A stretch of 11,155 nt of DNA, from the NCBI GenBank assembly GCA_950071955.1, contig CATMOC010000072.1:1-11155 (forward strand). Direction: 5' to 3'. Each line of letters starts with the position of its first letter. Position 1 is the stretch's first letter. Made by a program: the position numbers and the translations under genes. This DNA is from an uncultured Mesorhizobium sp. (GTDB lineage: Bacteria > Pseudomonadota > Alphaproteobacteria > Rhizobiales > Rhizobiaceae). Below, piece by piece: positions 1 through 6,907 of the stretch. Below the pieces are notes generated by a model. That model worked only from the letters and a program-made list of their open reading frames with translations, searched no databases and was not told the DNA's origin.

Positions 1-1778
1 GGTTCGGCGTCGATGTCCCGGATCGTCCCGGTCGCGCCGATATTCGCCCCGGCCAGCCCGGTGATCGCCAGCCGGTCGATCTCCAGATGATCTTCGCGTA
101 GCCGCATGGCAGTGCTGACCTTGTCCGCGCTCAGGCCGGCAAGGCTCACCGGCCCCGCCTCGAGGTCAAAATCGACGTCGTGATCGCCGAAATACGTAAC
201 GCCCGCGTCGCTGACGAAGAGCGAGGCAAAGGCCGTCATCCCCTGCACGTCGAGCGCATCGCCGTTCAGGCGCGCGATGATGGCCGGCCGCACGCCTTCG
301 CGTGTCAGCCGTTCGAGCAGTCCATGGAACCTGGCCTCGCCCAGGATCAGTTCGACGTTGCGGAAGAGCTGCCGCTGCTCGTCGAGTTCCACGTCGGCAG
401 AAAAGCCGGCGGCCGGCAGCCGGCGGATAGCATCGTCCACGTCGCGTGCGGCCCAGGCGGCGAAGCCGGACGGCTGTGCCACCGCCAGGAGCAGCTTGCC
501 CTTGAAGCCGAAATCCTCCTCGCCGTTGCGCAGATACCCGCTCGCCTCCAGCGTGGTGCGGCCCGGCAGCAGCGCCGAGAGCGTGTTGACCGCCCAGCCT
601 CCCGCGCTCGGCTCGGCCGAGAGCCTGACGTTCCTGATTGTCGTGTCGCCGGCGACCACCGCGGGGAGATCGATGTCGAGCGTGCCCTTGATGGCGGGGC
701 GCGGCAGGTTTTCGAGCGCCGCCTTCAGGCCTTCGAACCGGTCCTCCAGCGTGGCGCCGGAATACTCGTTGCCCTTGCCGATGGCCTCGTCGAACCGCAC
801 CTGCGCGCCTGTCGCCTGGATCAGGAAGCGCGGGCTGGCGCCGAGATCGAACAGGGCCGTTCCGTCCGCCGTGTAGGGATCCTCTCGCGGTCCCGTCTCC
901 AGCCGGAATTCGGGAACGTCGAGGCGCTTGTGGTCGAGTTGGAACCGTCCCGCGAACCGGTAGTCGGCGATCGCCGCCTGCCCGGTCTGCGCGGACGCCA
1001 CGAAGGTGTCACCGTCGCTGCCGCGCAGGACCGCGGGATCCCGGTTGTTGGCCTCCAGGTGGAAGCTGCCCGAATAGAGCGGCGAATCCGGCTTGAACTG
1101 GGCTGCCCCGTCCGCTTCCAGGGTGACTGGATAGCGTTCCGGATTGGCCCGCACGCGGACCCGCATCGTGCCGTCTGGATTGGCCGTGCCAGTGGAGACT
1201 GCGACGTCCGTCAGCATGCCGTCGAGCCTCAGCGACCCGTCCACCCGCCAGGGACCGGCGAGGGAATCCGCGGCGAGATCGGCATTGATCTCCGTCAGCG
1301 TGTGCTGCCGGCCGCTCGCCTCGTGGAGAAGCGTGACCTTGCCCTCGACGACGCGCACCTTTTCGAGCCGGATCTGGCTGGGCTCGAAGCGGCTCGAGGG
1401 CCGCACGGCCCAATCCACCTGACCATCGGCGGCGATCTTGATCGTGGCCTTGGGCCGGACCACCCGCATGTCGAAGATCAGGATTTCGCCGCGCATGAAA
1501 GGGGCGAGTTCGGCATCCATCGAGAATTCCTCGACCGTCATCGCCGGAGACGTCTCCGTCTCACCCGCAACTTGGACGTCGGTGAACGAGACGGACGGAA
1601 ACGGCAGGAGCCGCGCCCGGACGTCGCCTTCCACGGTCACCTCTCGGCCGAGGATGCGGCTCGCCTCGCGCTCGAAATCGCCCCGGTACCCCGTCCAGTC
1701 GACAAAGTAGGGGCCAACCAGCGCGGCAAGCAGCGCCAGCACGAACAGGCCACCGAAGAATACAAACAGCCTAGCCAG
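1..1778 (-). CDS. AsmA-family inner-membrane protein, C-terminal part outside window
   Basis: The frame is open for 592 codons from 1778 to the left edge, so the C-terminus is missing. Residues about 3-22 form one hydrophobic anchor. It is followed by GPYFVDWTGYR (22-32) and by ILGREVTVEGDVRARLLPFP (42-61), the typical start of an AsmA domain. The rest alternates beta-strand-like and polar segments, as expected of a large protein anchored in the inner membrane and projecting into the periplasm. AsmA-like proteins affect outer-membrane assembly or lipid transport; the exact role here cannot be read from sequence. No ATG or TTG lies near the N-terminus. CTG at 1778 aligns with the usual start and has GGAG 8 bases upstream. 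GTG at 1742 would cut the membrane anchor, and the first in-frame ATG (near 1538) would remove it entirely. The gene follows the cyd operon in the same direction after 163 bases. The family is confident; the start is less so. Confidence 0.86.
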   Translation of the reverse strand, partial: MARLFVFFGGLFVLALLAALVGPYFVDWTGYRGDFEREASRILGREVTVEGDVRARLLPFPSVSFTDVQVAGETETSPAMTVEEFSMDAELAPFMRGEILIFDMRVVRPKATIKIAADGQVDWAVRPSSRFEPSQIRLEKVRVVEGKVTLLHEASGRQHTLTEINADLAADSLAGPWRVDGSLRLDGMLTDVAVSTGTANPDGTMRVRVRANPERYPVTLEADGAAQFKPDSPLYSGSFHLEANNRDPAVLRGSDGDTFVASAQTGQAAIADYRFAGRFQLDHKRLDVPEFRLETGPREDPYTADGTALFDLGASPRFLIQATGAQVRFDEAIGKGNEYSGATLEDRFEGLKAALENLPRPAIKGTLDIDLPAVVAGDTTIRNVRLSAEPSAGGWAVNTLSALLPGRTTLEASGYLRNGEEDFGFKGKLLLAVAQPSGFAAWAARDVDDAIRRLPAAGFSADVELDEQRQLFRNVELILGEARFHGLLERLTREGVRPAIIARLNGDALDVQGMTAFASLFVSDAGVTYFGDHDVDFDLEAGPVSLAGLSADKVSTAMRLREDHLEIDRLAITGLAGANIGATGTIRDIDAE

Positions 1779-1941
1779 CGTTCAGGCTCCGGAATCACAC
1801 TTCTGATAACGGTTGTTTAGACCAGTTTATCCCCATCCGCGTGTCCATAAAGAGGCAGGGCGACGGAGATTGTTCGCGGGCCACCGTGCGGCGAATCGAG
1901 GAAGATGCCCGCCGACGATCGTTTGGGTCGCGCAAGATCGC
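1779..1941. other. Spacer between the cyd operon and the AsmA-family gene
   Basis: This 163-base gap separates two minus-strand units. I see no coding frame with a credible start, no GC-rich hairpin followed by T residues and no clear -35/-10 pair. The only symmetry is a weak 5-base inverted pair, GATAA at 1805-1809 and TTATC at 1827-1831. Whether asmA has its own promoter here or is read through from cyd cannot be decided. Confidence 0.4.
1787..1790 (-). promoter_or_regulatory. Ribosome binding site deciding a CTG start for the AsmA-family gene
   Basis: GGAG on the minus strand lies 8 bases before CTG at 1778-1776. An in-frame TGA at 1784-1782 lies between it and the CTG, so the coding region cannot begin further upstream. 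This supports the unusual CTG over GTG at 1742. Confidence 0.5.
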
Positions 1942-2088
1942 TCAGTGCGAAAGCCACGTCCTTATGATGAGCGCGACGACACCGACCGCGCCGACACCGG
2001 CCAGCCACAGTCCGGCGAACCATGCGAGCTTGCGCACGAGCGGCCGTTGCGGGCCGCGCGGCAACTCGCCGTCGGGTCTTTCGGTCAA
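1942..2088 (-). CDS. DUF2474-type small membrane protein of the cytochrome bd oxidase operon (CydX-like role)
   Basis: This is a 48-residue protein with a basic, proline-rich N-terminus (to about residue 20) and one membrane helix around LAWFAGLWLAGVGAVGVVAL (21-40), ending in IIRTWLSH. The helix with its W-F-x-G-L-W-L-A-G pattern matches DUF2474 proteins, which are encoded after cyanide-insensitive-type cydAB genes. By analogy with CydX/CbdX in E. coli, it probably binds CydA/CydB and stabilises the oxidase. That analogy is inference; DUF2474 and CydX are separate families. The only plausible start is TTG at 2088, which overlaps the cydB stop as TTGA (4-base overlap) and has GGAGG 10 bases upstream. 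The coupling implies translation together with cydB. Such a small gene with a TTG start is easily missed by automatic gene callers. Confidence 0.8.
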   Translation of the reverse strand: MTERPDGELPRGPQRPLVRKLAWFAGLWLAGVGAVGVVALIIRTWLSH

Positions 2089-3116
2089 TGGTATCCAGCC
2101 TCCGGATCGATCTTGCCGCGGAAGATCCAGTAGGCATAGGCCGTGTAGGCGAGGATGAGCGGTACCAGCACCAGCGCCCCGACCAGCATGAAGATCTGGC
2201 TCTTCTCCGGCGCTGCCGCGTCCCAGATGGTCACCTCGACCGGAACGACATAGGGCCACATGCAGATGCCGAGCCCGACGAAACAAAGCGCGAAGAGCGT
2301 GATTGCCTGGAGGAAGGGTCGGTATTCATGCCGATGGACGTTCAGGCTGTGGAACATGCGCCAGGCGACCAGAAGCACCGCGCCTCCGACCATCACGGCA
2401 AGCCCGATCCCCCAGCCGGTGAACCAGCGATTGTAGTAGCCGTCCTGGAGGAACGGGGTCCAGAGACTGACCACGCCGATGAAGCCGAGCGACGTCAGCC
2501 CGGCAATCCAGGCGATGCGGCGCATCCGCTCCTGCAGATCCCCTTCGGTCTTCATCACCAGCCAGGTGGCGCCGAGCAGGCAGTAGCCGGCCATGACCGC
2601 GATACCGGTAACGACCGAAAATGGCGTCAGCCAGTCGAACCAGCCGCCGGCATAGCTGCGCGACGCCATGTCGACGTCGATGCCCTGCAGCAGCGCGCCG
2701 AGCGCCACGCCTTGCGCGAAGGAGGCCATCGAGGAGCCCGCGATGAAGGCGAGGTCCCAGACTGGGCGCCAGCGCACCGTGCGCCAGCGGAACTCGAAGG
2801 CTACGCCGCGGAAGATCAGCGCGAGCAGCATGGCGATGATCGGCGCGTAGAGCGCTGGCATGACCAGCGCATAGGCGAGCGGAAAGGCAGCGAAGAGCCC
2901 TCCTCCGCCGAGCACCAGCCATGTCTCGTTGCCGTCCCATACCGGCGCGACCGAATTCATCATGACGTCGCGGTCGCGCTTTTCCGGCGCGATGGCGAAG
3001 AGCATGCCGAGGCCGAGGTCGAAACCATCGAGCACCACGTAGGCAAAGACCGCGAAGGCTATCAGGAACGCCCAGACCACGGTCAGGTCGACGTTTACTG
3101 CGAGACCGAAATCCAT
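2085..3116 (-). CDS. cydB: Cytochrome bd-type quinol oxidase subunit II
   Basis: Subunit II of a bd-type terminal oxidase: an integral membrane protein that pairs with CydA to oxidise quinol and reduce oxygen to water. The 343 residues contain eight or nine hydrophobic segments. Family motifs are in order: VLDGFDLG (28-35), WDGNETWLVLGGGGLFAAFP (60-79) with Asp61 in the position of the conserved E. coli CydB aspartate, and FRGVAFEFR (102-110). At 343 residues it is shorter than E. coli CydB (about 380) and near the size of CIO-type subunits. ATG at 3116 overlaps the cydA stop by one base (TGATG), and AAGGGAG lies 8 bases upstream inside cydA. The upstream extension of this frame, which could reach 3662, is only antisense-type open sequence within cydA and is not coding. 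Its own stop overlaps the following DUF2474 start. Confidence 0.97.
   Translation of the reverse strand: MDFGLAVNVDLTVVWAFLIAFAVFAYVVLDGFDLGLGMLFAIAPEKRDRDVMMNSVAPVWDGNETWLVLGGGGLFAAFPLAYALVMPALYAPIIAMLLALIFRGVAFEFRWRTVRWRPVWDLAFIAGSSMASFAQGVALGALLQGIDVDMASRSYAGGWFDWLTPFSVVTGIAVMAGYCLLGATWLVMKTEGDLQERMRRIAWIAGLTSLGFIGVVSLWTPFLQDGYYNRWFTGWGIGLAVMVGGAVLLVAWRMFHSLNVHRHEYRPFLQAITLFALCFVGLGICMWPYVVPVEVTIWDAAAPEKSQIFMLVGALVLVPLILAYTAYAYWIFRGKIDPEAGYH
2099..2103 (-). promoter_or_regulatory. Ribosome binding site for the DUF2474 gene, inside the end of cydB
   Basis: GGAGG on the minus strand, within the last codons of cydB, lies 10 bases before TTG at 2088-2086. There is no ATG or GTG between it and the membrane helix apart from a GTG just before the helix, so it supports the TTG start. 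Confidence 0.55.
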
Positions 3117-4573
3117 CACTCGCGCTCCCTTCCGGTCGGCAATGGCCGGCGGTGGCCGCCCGCCTCGGGCTGCGCCGGACCGGGCGCGATGCCGGCGGTG
3201 CGAATCGGACCCCGCACGTCGTCCCATGCGTCGAGTTCTTCCATCGGCCGCGGCGCATGCGACATCAGGCGCAGCAGATAGAACGTGCCGGCGCCGAACA
3301 CCGCGAAATAGACGATCACGAAGGCGACAAGCGACGTGCCCACGGCCGCCGCGTCGAGCGGCGCGGCGGAATCGGCCGTCCGCAGCAGGCCGAAGACGGT
3401 GTAGGGCTGCCGACCGACCTCCGTCGTGATCCACCCGGCCAGCACCGCGACGAGCCCGGCCGGCGTCATCGCAACGGCAAAACGGTGTAGCCCCCGGCTC
3501 TCGTACAAGGTCCCGCGCCAGCGCGCGTAGAGCGACCAGAGGCCAACCCCCAGCATCAGGAGGCCGATGCCGACCATCACCCGGAACGACCAGAAGACGA
3601 TGAAGACCGGCGGCTGCTCGTCGTCGGGGATGGTGTCGAGGCCAGCGAGCGGCTCGTTCCACCCATGGCGGAGGATGAGCGACGACAGCTTGGGGATGCC
3701 AACGGCATAGTCCAGCCGCTGCTCGGCGTCATTGGGAATGCCGAACAGGTAGAGCGGCGCGCCGTCGGGATGGCTCTCGTAGTGGCCTTCCATGGCCATC
3801 ACCTTCTGTGGCTGGTGCTCGAGCGTGTTGAGGCCGTGCAGGTCGCCGACGAAGATCTGGATGGGCGCCACGATCGCGGCCATCCACATGGCCATGGAAA
3901 ACATGCGCCGCGCGGCATCGTTGGGCGCGGCCCTGTTGCGCAGCAGGTGCCAGGCGCCGACGCCGCCGACGATGAAGGCGGTGGTGAGATAGGCCGCGAT
4001 CACCGTGTGCACCAGCCGATACGGAAAGGAGGGATTGAAGATCGATTCCCAGAAACTCTCCGGCAGGAACTGCCCGGTCACGGCGTCGATCGTATAGCCG
4101 GCCGGCGTGTGCATCCAGGAGTTCACCGAGATGATCCAGAAGGCCGACAGAAGGGTTCCGACCGCCACGGTCGCCGTCGCCAGCATGTGGAGCGCGTTGC
4201 CCACCCGCTCGCGGCCGAACAGCATGATGCCGAGGAAGCCAGCCTCCAGAAAAAAGGCCGACAGCACCTCGTAGGCCATCGGCGCGCCGATCACCGGCCC
4301 GGCCTTGTCGGAAAACACGCTCCAGTTTGTACCGAACTGATAGCTCATGACGATGCCGGAGACGACGCCCATGGCGAAGGCAATGGCGAAGATCTTCTTC
4401 CAGTAGTCGAAGAGCACCCGGTAGACCGAGCCGTAGCCGGCAAGCCACAACCCGTTCAGCACCGCCAGATAACTGGCGAGCCCGATGGTGAAGGCGGGAA
4501 ACAGGAAATGAAACGAGACCGTGAAGGCGAACTGGATGCGCGCCAGGAGGACTGCATCGGCCTGTTCAAACAT
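3116..4573 (-). CDS. cydA: Cytochrome bd-type quinol oxidase subunit I, short Q-loop (CIO-like)
   Basis: Catalytic subunit of a bd-type oxidase, carrying the quinol site and haems in the cytoplasmic membrane. In 485 residues, likely haem and proton-path residues are visible: His22 in FTVSFHFLFPAFTIGL, Glu102 and Glu110 in YEVLSAFFLEAGFLG, His189 in YRLVHTVIAAYL, and Met333 in FWSFRVMVGIG. The Q-loop holds Lys257 and Glu262 in KVMAMEGHYE (257-266). It lacks the long insertion of E. coli CydA (522 residues), so this is the short-Q-loop class that includes cyanide-insensitive oxidases. The usual GRQPW motif reads GRQPY (387-391). A polar tail of about 45 residues follows the last helix. ATG at 4573 has a purine-rich GGGAAGAGA just upstream. 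No cydDC assembly transporter genes are present in the window. Cyanide resistance cannot be concluded from sequence alone. Confidence 0.97.
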   Translation of the reverse strand: MFEQADAVLLARIQFAFTVSFHFLFPAFTIGLASYLAVLNGLWLAGYGSVYRVLFDYWKKIFAIAFAMGVVSGIVMSYQFGTNWSVFSDKAGPVIGAPMAYEVLSAFFLEAGFLGIMLFGRERVGNALHMLATATVAVGTLLSAFWIISVNSWMHTPAGYTIDAVTGQFLPESFWESIFNPSFPYRLVHTVIAAYLTTAFIVGGVGAWHLLRNRAAPNDAARRMFSMAMWMAAIVAPIQIFVGDLHGLNTLEHQPQKVMAMEGHYESHPDGAPLYLFGIPNDAEQRLDYAVGIPKLSSLILRHGWNEPLAGLDTIPDDEQPPVFIVFWSFRVMVGIGLLMLGVGLWSLYARWRGTLYESRGLHRFAVAMTPAGLVAVLAGWITTEVGRQPYTVFGLLRTADSAAPLDAAAVGTSLVAFVIVYFAVFGAGTFYLLRLMSHAPRPMEELDAWDDVRGPIRTAGIAPGPAQPEAGGHRRPLPTGRERE

Positions 4574-4585
4574 TCTCTTCCCGCC

Positions 4586-4604
4586 GCCCCGCCGACCGCG
4601 GGGC
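4586..4604 (-). other. GC-rich hairpin in the cydA leader
   Basis: A perfect 7-base-pair stem (GCCCCGC with GCGGGGC) closes a 5-base loop 12 bases before the cydA ATG. On the minus strand its 3' arm lies right beside the purine-rich ribosome binding region. It could affect cydA translation, or it could be chance in GC-rich DNA. Confidence 0.35.
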
Positions 4605-4633
4605 CTTCAGCTACCCTGATATCGTCCGGCCTG

Positions 4634-4661
4634 AATGTAGGCGAACGAAGGCACCGGACAA
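4634..4661 (-). promoter_or_regulatory. Possible promoter of the cydAB-DUF2474 operon
   Basis: On the minus strand TTGTCC and TACATT are separated by 16 bases, each matching 4 of 6 consensus positions, about 60 bases before the cydA start. I looked for an FNR/ANR-type TTGAT-N4-ATCAA site here and did not find one. The match is modest, so this is only a candidate. Confidence 0.3.
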
Positions 4662-4722
4662 CCGTGAAGCGGTGCGGCAATTTGGGCGGACAGGTGCTGC
4701 CGGGGCCAGTCTGATCCCGGGC

Positions 4723-4741
4723 TCGCCGCCTCTGGCGGCGG
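4723..4741 (-). terminator. Terminator-like hairpin between the chemoreceptor gene and cydA
   Basis: CGCCGCC (4724-4730) and GGCGGCG (4734-4740) form a perfect 7-base-pair stem with a 3-base loop, about 80 bases after the chemoreceptor stop. No T-run follows on either strand, so it is not a classical intrinsic terminator, but it may end or protect the chemoreceptor transcript. Confidence 0.35.
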
Positions 4742-4819
4742 TGACTCAGGAGGCTAGCGGGCGATAGCGAATGGCATCCTCCGATGCTTGCCCGCGGCGG
4801 AACCGGCGTCGCAAGCCCG

Positions 4820-6661
4820 CTATGCGGCCCGTCGCCGGGGCCGCGCCATGGCCGCCGCCGAGCCGGGTTCCCGGATATGCGCCCGCCGGTTGAGCTTGAA
4901 GCGTTCGACGAGCGAGGTGAGGACCCTGGCATTTTCGGACAGCATGGAGGAGATCGACGTCGTCTCCTCCACCATCCCTGCATTCTGCTGCGTCATCCTG
5001 TCGAGTTCGCTTACCGAGATGTTTATCTGCTCGATGCCCGTCGTCTGCTCGGCCGCCGCGCGTGCGATGTCTTCGACGTTCAAGTCGATCGTCGTCACGT
5101 ATTCGGAGATGCTCGACAGCGCCTCTCCCGCTTCGCCCACGTAGCGGACACCCGTTTCGACCGCCGAGGTGGAATCCCGGATGATGCTGGCGATCTCCTT
5201 GGCCGCGGTTGCCGAGCGCTGCGCCAGTTCGCGCACCTCCTGTGCAACGACCGCGAACCCCCTGCCGGCCTCCCCCGCCCGCGCGGCCTCGACGCCGGCG
5301 TTGAGGGCAAGCAGATTGGTCTGGAAAGCGATCTCGTCGATCACCGAGACGACGGTGGCGATCCTCTGCGACCCGGTCTCGATCCTGCGCATTGCGTCCA
5401 CGGCATTGCGCACGACCTCCTGCGATGCCCGCGCCGAGTTGCGCGCATCGCCCACATAGTCGTGTGTCTGGGCGATTTTCTCGGCCGACGAGCGAATGGT
5501 CGCGGTGATCTGCTCGAGGGCCGCGGACGCCTGCTCCAATGCGGCGGCCTGCTGCTCTGTACGTTGAGCCAGGCTGTCGGCGGACACGTGCATCTCCGAT
5601 GCGCCGGAATTGAGCGCCATCGTCTTTTCCAGGACCTCCTCGAGGGTAGCCTGGAACAGCCCGATCGAGTTGTTGAAGTCGCGGCGAAGCGGTTCGTACT
5701 GTTCGGCGAACGGCGCGTCGATCGTCACGCGGATGTTGCAGTCCGCCAGGCGTTCCAGACCCGCGCCGAGATCCTGCACGACGCGGGCCAGCTTGGTGGC
5801 CTCTTCTTCCCGCTCGGCGAGATGGGCGGCCCGTTCCTGCTCGGTCCATTCCTGTGCCTGCCTGCTTTCTTCCTGGAGGCGCAGGTTGTCGAGCCCGGCC
5901 TGGCGGAACACCGCGATCGAGCGGGCCATATCGCCGATTTCGTCCTTTCGGCCGGGATATGGCGGTTCGCTCGAGTAGTCGCTGGCCGCGAGTTTCATCA
6001 TGAAGGCAGACATCCGCCGAATAGGCACAAGAGCACGGCCCCAGACGATCCACGCGCCGACCAGGCAGCTCAGGAGCGTGAATACGCCCGCAGCCAGAGC
6101 GGCGGATCCCAAAGTGCTCTCGCTCAGCGCCGCGGCAGTCTCCTTGTCCTTCAGAAACGCACTCGACATCTCGACCAGCTTCACCACGGCGGCGCGGTGT
6201 GCATGGAACTGCTCCCGCAGCTTGTCCATGACCGGCGGCATTTCAGCTCCTCCGACCAGACCGGCGCGGAAGGGACCCTCAAGCGTTGCCCACAACTCGT
6301 CCGCCCTTGGGAGGACTTCACTTTCAAGCTGCGTCCGAAGATCGTCGCGAAGCGGGAACGATTTCCAGTACTCTCGCCGTCCGTCATATTCGTTCCGGAG
6401 CTCCGCGATACGAGCGATGTTCTCGTCCGCAAGCTCAGGATGAATCTCCGCCTCGTTCGCGAGCAGGTAGGATTCCACCAGGAACATGGGGGGTGGAAGG
6501 ATATCGGCGATCAGGTCCTTGCCCGCGACCACCTGTTCGTAGATGGGCCCGTTCACCTTCAACGTGTTGAGCGCGTAGGTCTGGATGCCGAGACTGGTCC
6601 CGATGCCCACTCCCACGAAGACGGCGACTGCCACTACGAGTTGCCAGATACGCAGGGTCAT
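4820..6661 (-). CDS. Methyl-accepting chemotaxis protein (transmembrane chemoreceptor)
   Basis: Membrane chemoreceptor that would signal through CheW/CheA to the flagellar motor. The 613 residues comprise TM1 at about 6-26, a mostly helical periplasmic region (30-185) with ADILPPPMFLVESYLLA at 52-68, TM2 at about 186-208, a HAMP domain (209-262), a charged coiled linker with a second HAMP-like stretch (about 290-345), and an MCP signalling domain to about 590. The hairpin tip EIAFQTNLLALNAGVEAAR (443-461) and GRGFAVVAQEVRELAQRS (466-483) is highly conserved. The C-terminus ends in a basic RRRAA tail without an NWETF-type receptor-modification pentapeptide. ATG at 6661 is preferred because GAGG lies 8 bases upstream. 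An in-frame ATG at 6742 would add 27 residues with no membrane or domain features. The ligand cannot be predicted. No che genes are nearby, as usual for orphan receptors. Confidence 0.95.
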   Translation of the reverse strand: MTLRIWQLVVAVAVFVGVGIGTSLGIQTYALNTLKVNGPIYEQVVAGKDLIADILPPPMFLVESYLLANEAEIHPELADENIARIAELRNEYDGRREYWKSFPLRDDLRTQLESEVLPRADELWATLEGPFRAGLVGGAEMPPVMDKLREQFHAHRAAVVKLVEMSSAFLKDKETAAALSESTLGSAALAAGVFTLLSCLVGAWIVWGRALVPIRRMSAFMMKLAASDYSSEPPYPGRKDEIGDMARSIAVFRQAGLDNLRLQEESRQAQEWTEQERAAHLAEREEEATKLARVVQDLGAGLERLADCNIRVTIDAPFAEQYEPLRRDFNNSIGLFQATLEEVLEKTMALNSGASEMHVSADSLAQRTEQQAAALEQASAALEQITATIRSSAEKIAQTHDYVGDARNSARASQEVVRNAVDAMRRIETGSQRIATVVSVIDEIAFQTNLLALNAGVEAARAGEAGRGFAVVAQEVRELAQRSATAAKEIASIIRDSTSAVETGVRYVGEAGEALSSISEYVTTIDLNVEDIARAAAEQTTGIEQINISVSELDRMTQQNAGMVEETTSISSMLSENARVLTSLVERFKLNRRAHIREPGSAAAMARPRRRAA

Positions 6662-6669
6662 CGATACCG

Positions 6670-6673
6670 CCTC
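6670..6673 (-). promoter_or_regulatory. Ribosome binding site deciding the chemoreceptor start
   Basis: GAGG (in GAGGCGG) on the minus strand lies 8 bases before ATG at 6661. It favours that start over the in-frame ATG at 6742, placing the first membrane helix at the very N-terminus. Confidence 0.5.
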
Positions 6674-6773
6674 GGGATTGATACGCGGGCGCAATCTTGC
6701 GGAATATTGCTTTACGAAACGTTGCTCCAGCAATCTCGGCAAGACGTTTGTCGCAGTGGCTCATTCACCTCGA

Positions 6774-6794
6774 CGCGACGTTTCGACGTCAGCG
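6774..6794. other. Hairpin with TTCG loop between the dehydrogenase and chemoreceptor genes
   Basis: GACGT (6777-6781), loop TTCG (6782-6785) and ACGTC (6786-6790) form a stem. After a one-base bulge (A6791) it is extended by CGC (6774-6776) with GCG (6792-6794). It sits about 115 bases after the dehydrogenase stop and about 115 bases before the chemoreceptor start, so it could serve either transcript. No T-run follows. Confidence 0.3.
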
Positions 6795-6907
6795 CCATCA
6801 GAAAAGCAACGACACGCTACGGGTTGATCCGTGATGCCGAGCACCGGCGGTCCCTTGCTATCGCGTCAGCTTGCGAAAGACGGCCCGCCTTCGAGTGACC
6901 GGCCGAC

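Noticed and set aside
180..1820. 546-residue open frame on the plus strand
   Set aside because: It is codon-register antisense to the AsmA-family gene, whose translation shows real family motifs. The plus-strand product is Arg/Gly/Asp-rich with no domain.
2022..3281. 419-residue open frame on the plus strand
   Set aside because: It is antisense to cydB and the end of cydA, and its product is charged and His/Asp/Glu-rich without any fold signature.
3117..3662. N-terminal extension of the cydB frame
   Set aside because: The upstream part overlaps cydA out of frame and gives an Arg-rich peptide. CydB begins at the TGATG junction (3116) with a ribosome binding site.
4784..6898. 704-residue open frame on the plus strand
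   Set aside because: It lies wholly opposite the chemoreceptor gene, which has unmistakable MCP motifs. The long opening is a by-product of high GC content.
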